A DNA stretch of 13,130 nt from Actinomycetota bacterium (GTDB lineage: Bacteria; Actinomycetota; Acidimicrobiia; Acidimicrobiales; JAFATL01). Under the pieces are notes generated by a model. The model was not told the DNA's origin. It searched no databases and saw nothing but the letters and a program-made list of their open reading frames with translations. Both the position numbers and the translations under genes were made by a program. Positions 12,401-13,130 of this stretch are shown one piece after another (position 1 is the stretch's first letter; each line of letters opens with the position of its first letter). The stretch spans positions 1-13,130 of the forward strand of contig JAFATL010000404.1 in the NCBI GenBank assembly GCA_019243975.1, in the 5' to 3' direction.

Positions 12401-13130
12401 GGCTGGGCGACAAGCGGTCGGTGGCACGCGCCCTCACCAACATGGGTGCGCTCGACGCGTGGCGGGGCGAATACGCAGCGGCCACGGCCCTGTGCGAAGA
12501 GGCGCTGGAGATCGCCCGCCAGCTGGGCGAGGGCCTCATCGTGCGGGGGGCGTTGATCAACCTCGCCTACGTGCTGCTCCGTCAGGGCGATCGTGCCCGG
12601 CCGCGCCGGCTGCTCACCGAGGTGCTTGAGCTGGCCCGCCGCGAAGGTCACACCTACGACGTCATGATCGCCGAGGGCGCCCTCGGCGACGTCGCCATCG
12701 CCGACAACGATCTCGTCGGCGCCCACGCCCGCCTCGACGAGGCGGTGAAGCTGGCCCGCCAGCTCGGCGACAAGAGCGCCCTGCCCGAGCTGCTCAACTC
12801 GTTGGGCCGCGTGTTGTTCGACGAGCGCGACTACGCGGCGTCGGCCGAGGCGCAGCACGAGGCGCTCGAGCTGGCGACCGACACGAACCAGCAGCTGTTC
12901 CGGGCCCAGGCCGTCGAGGGGCTCGCCGCGGTGGCAGTCGCCCTCGGCGACGCGTCGGCTGGTGCGCACATGCTCGGCGCGGCGGAGAGCGTGCGGGCTG
13001 AGATCGGCTGCCCGTTCCCGCCGTTCTCCAGCCACGTCGACAGGGACCAGGTGGTGGCGGCCGGCCAGGCGGCGCTGGGTGCGGAGCAGTGGGAGGCATC
13101 CCGCCTGCTCGGCCAGACGCTCACGCTCGA
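9439..13130 (+). CDS. SARP/BTAD - class III nucleotidyl cyclase - NB-ARC ATPase - TPR regulator (partial, 3' end beyond window)
   Basis: The reading frame is open for 1230 codons to the right edge. Residues 12-110 are an OmpR-like winged helix (FRILGPLEV, TAKQRALLALL, VQVYVSYLRKVL, RRPGYLL), and 112-262 a BTAD domain ending LGIDPSPALQRLEEAIL. Residues 287-455 are a class III cyclase with every catalytic position filled: metal Asp294 and Asp339, substrate-specifying Lys335 and Asp390, transition-state Asn397 and Arg401. The Lys/Asp pair favours ATP. From 482 (NLTVPLTAFVGR) comes an NB-ARC/STAND ATPase: Walker A GPGGAGKT 514-521, Walker B LLLLDN 585-590, GIPLAIELA 689-697, then a winged helix around 795-820. 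TPR-like repeats follow from about 940. It is probably a transcriptional activator gated by ATP binding. GTG 9439 has a GGGGA at about five bases; in-frame ATG 9406 is an alternative. Divergent from the propeller gene. Confidence 0.92.
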   Translation, partial: MTDVGAGTSADIEFRILGPLEVVIGGEVVDLGTAKQRALLALLVMHINQVVSTERLVEDIWGDQPPARAANAVQVYVSYLRKVLEPDRTKGGESHVLVTRRPGYLLRAEPDQVDSLRFERLVDEGRRALAAGNPEAAARRLRQGLDLWRGPALADVAYEPFADREASRLEELRVAAMEDRVEADLARGLHSDLVAELDALVAAHPLRERLWGQRMVALYRCGRQAEALRAYRDLREALAEELGIDPSPALQRLEEAILQQREELAWTHAGGELGPTAAAAPELPGGVVSFLLTDIVSSTSLWEQFPDAMAQALARHDELIAELVDAGGGWLIKSKGEGDATLSVFVRASDAVATALQLQRAVQAEPWDGDIDLRVRVGVHTGEAQLRDGDYFGPTLNRAARIRALAGAGHVLLSQATAELVAERLPDGASLRALGQHTLRGLARPEHVFALAHPELDSSDLPYGDQAAQPARAADDTPRRHNLTVPLTAFVGRADARAELSALLAHDRLVTLTGPGGAGKTRLAEQVALDNLSRWPDGVWAVELAGLSDPRMVPSAVAAVVGVTEQSGRTITDGLIEALRARRTLLLLDNCEHVLDAAAELVEQLLPGCPQVDVLATSRQPLSAANEVTWGVPSLAVPPPLAAGDDVEKLLSSESVQLFVDRARLSDPRFDPSEAELRAVGDICRRLDGIPLAIELAAARVGTLTPRQIVERLDNAFELLTSGSRAALPRQQTLRALVDWSHDLLSAEEQALFRRLAVFAGPMRFDGVQAVADDDNARETLASLVDRSLVAQESDGVRFRLLETMRQYAYDKLRTAGEEAVYRSRHRDWVLALVEQAQPALEAGGDTGWHDRLEEELDNVRAALDWSLGEREGREPAARLASAANGFWVARHWSEGRQWLERSLAAAGPLAPTIEAAARNSAANLAGLQGDFDAARRLLEGSVALGRELGDEALVREALHVLGNVTWDHGDFAGAVASYAEALEIARRLGDKRSVARALTNMGALDAWRGEYAAATALCEEALEIARQLGEGLIVRGALINLAYVLLRQGDRARPRRLLTEVLELARREGHTYDVMIAEGALGDVAIADNDLVGAHARLDEAVKLARQLGDKSALPELLNSLGRVLFDERDYAASAEAQHEALELATDTNQQLFRAQAVEGLAAVAVALGDASAGAHMLGAAESVRAEIGCPFPPFSSHVDRDQVVAAGQAALGAEQWEASRLLGQTLTL
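12259..12891 (+). repeat. Six TPR-like repeats in exact 120-bp register
   Basis: Within the regulator gene the segment EALEIARRLGD and its relatives begin at 12259, 12379, 12499, 12619, 12739 and 12859, residues 941 to 1141 in steps of exactly 40. The copies at 12379 and 12499 are also alike in DNA. A 40-residue period fits the extended TPR type found in kinesin light chain and STAND regulators, rather than the classical 34-residue TPR. Confidence 0.7.

Noticed and set aside
11800..13035. A 411-codon minus-strand frame opposite the TPR region
   Set aside because: It mirrors the repeat periodicity of the plus-strand TPR coding sequence and has no recognisable domain.

Overview
The window is very GC-rich, densely coded on both strands and free of any phage, insertion-sequence, tRNA, rRNA or CRISPR signature. 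The protein families (AfsR/SARP-type regulator with a fused cyclase, a membrane GGDEF-EAL protein, ABM monooxygenase, two-part GNAT) and the frequent lack of Shine-Dalgarno sequences suggest a high-GC actinomycete. An Acidimicrobiia-like lineage is my best guess, but this is inference from style and not a database match.

Layout. 1-395 (-) is the N-terminal part of a 2-dehydropantoate 2-reductase (panE-like), cut by the left edge. 474-2837 (-) is a large membrane-bound GGDEF-EAL protein with both active sites and an inhibitory site intact, a strong RBS and a hairpin just upstream of that RBS. 2838-3010 is a leader/spacer holding a 57-nt near-perfect palindrome. 3011-4890 (-) is a two-gene operon (RNase H-fold DUF429-like protein, then a beta-lactamase-fold serine hydrolase) joined by an ATGA overlap. 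4889-5197 (+) is a small ABM-type monooxygenase whose start codon overlaps the divergent DUF429-like start codon. 5206-6252 (-) is an aldo/keto reductase ending 8 bp from it. 6288-7163 (+) is a GNAT acetyltransferase. 7164-7300 holds paired hairpin repeats that run into the 3' end of the next gene. 7217-8116 (-) is a cytoplasmic stand-alone EAL protein whose DDFG motif is lost. 8117-8199 holds three CCTTA repeats at exact 11-bp spacing. 8200-9336 (-) is a membrane-anchored six-bladed beta-propeller. 9439-13130 (+), cut by the right edge, is a multidomain regulator: winged helix, BTAD, class III nucleotidyl cyclase, NB-ARC-type STAND ATPase, and 40-residue TPR-like repeats.

How it may fit together. 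Three of the genes concern cyclic nucleotides: an apparently active c-di-GMP synthase/hydrolase, a probably inactive EAL domain that could act as a binder or adaptor, and a regulator with a complete cyclase active site. The propeller and the cyclase-regulator are transcribed divergently from a 102-bp spacer and may share control. The central block (DUF429-like, serine hydrolase, ABM, AKR, GNAT) looks like ordinary small-molecule and housekeeping metabolism with no obvious pathway link. Several of these genes have a TANNNT-like hexamer 6-8 nt before the start codon and no RBS, which suggests leaderless mRNAs. I see no complete unknown multi-gene system. The most unusual items are the cyclase-SARP-STAND fusion, the degenerate EAL protein with its hairpin-encoded tail, the 11-bp repeats and the long palindrome.
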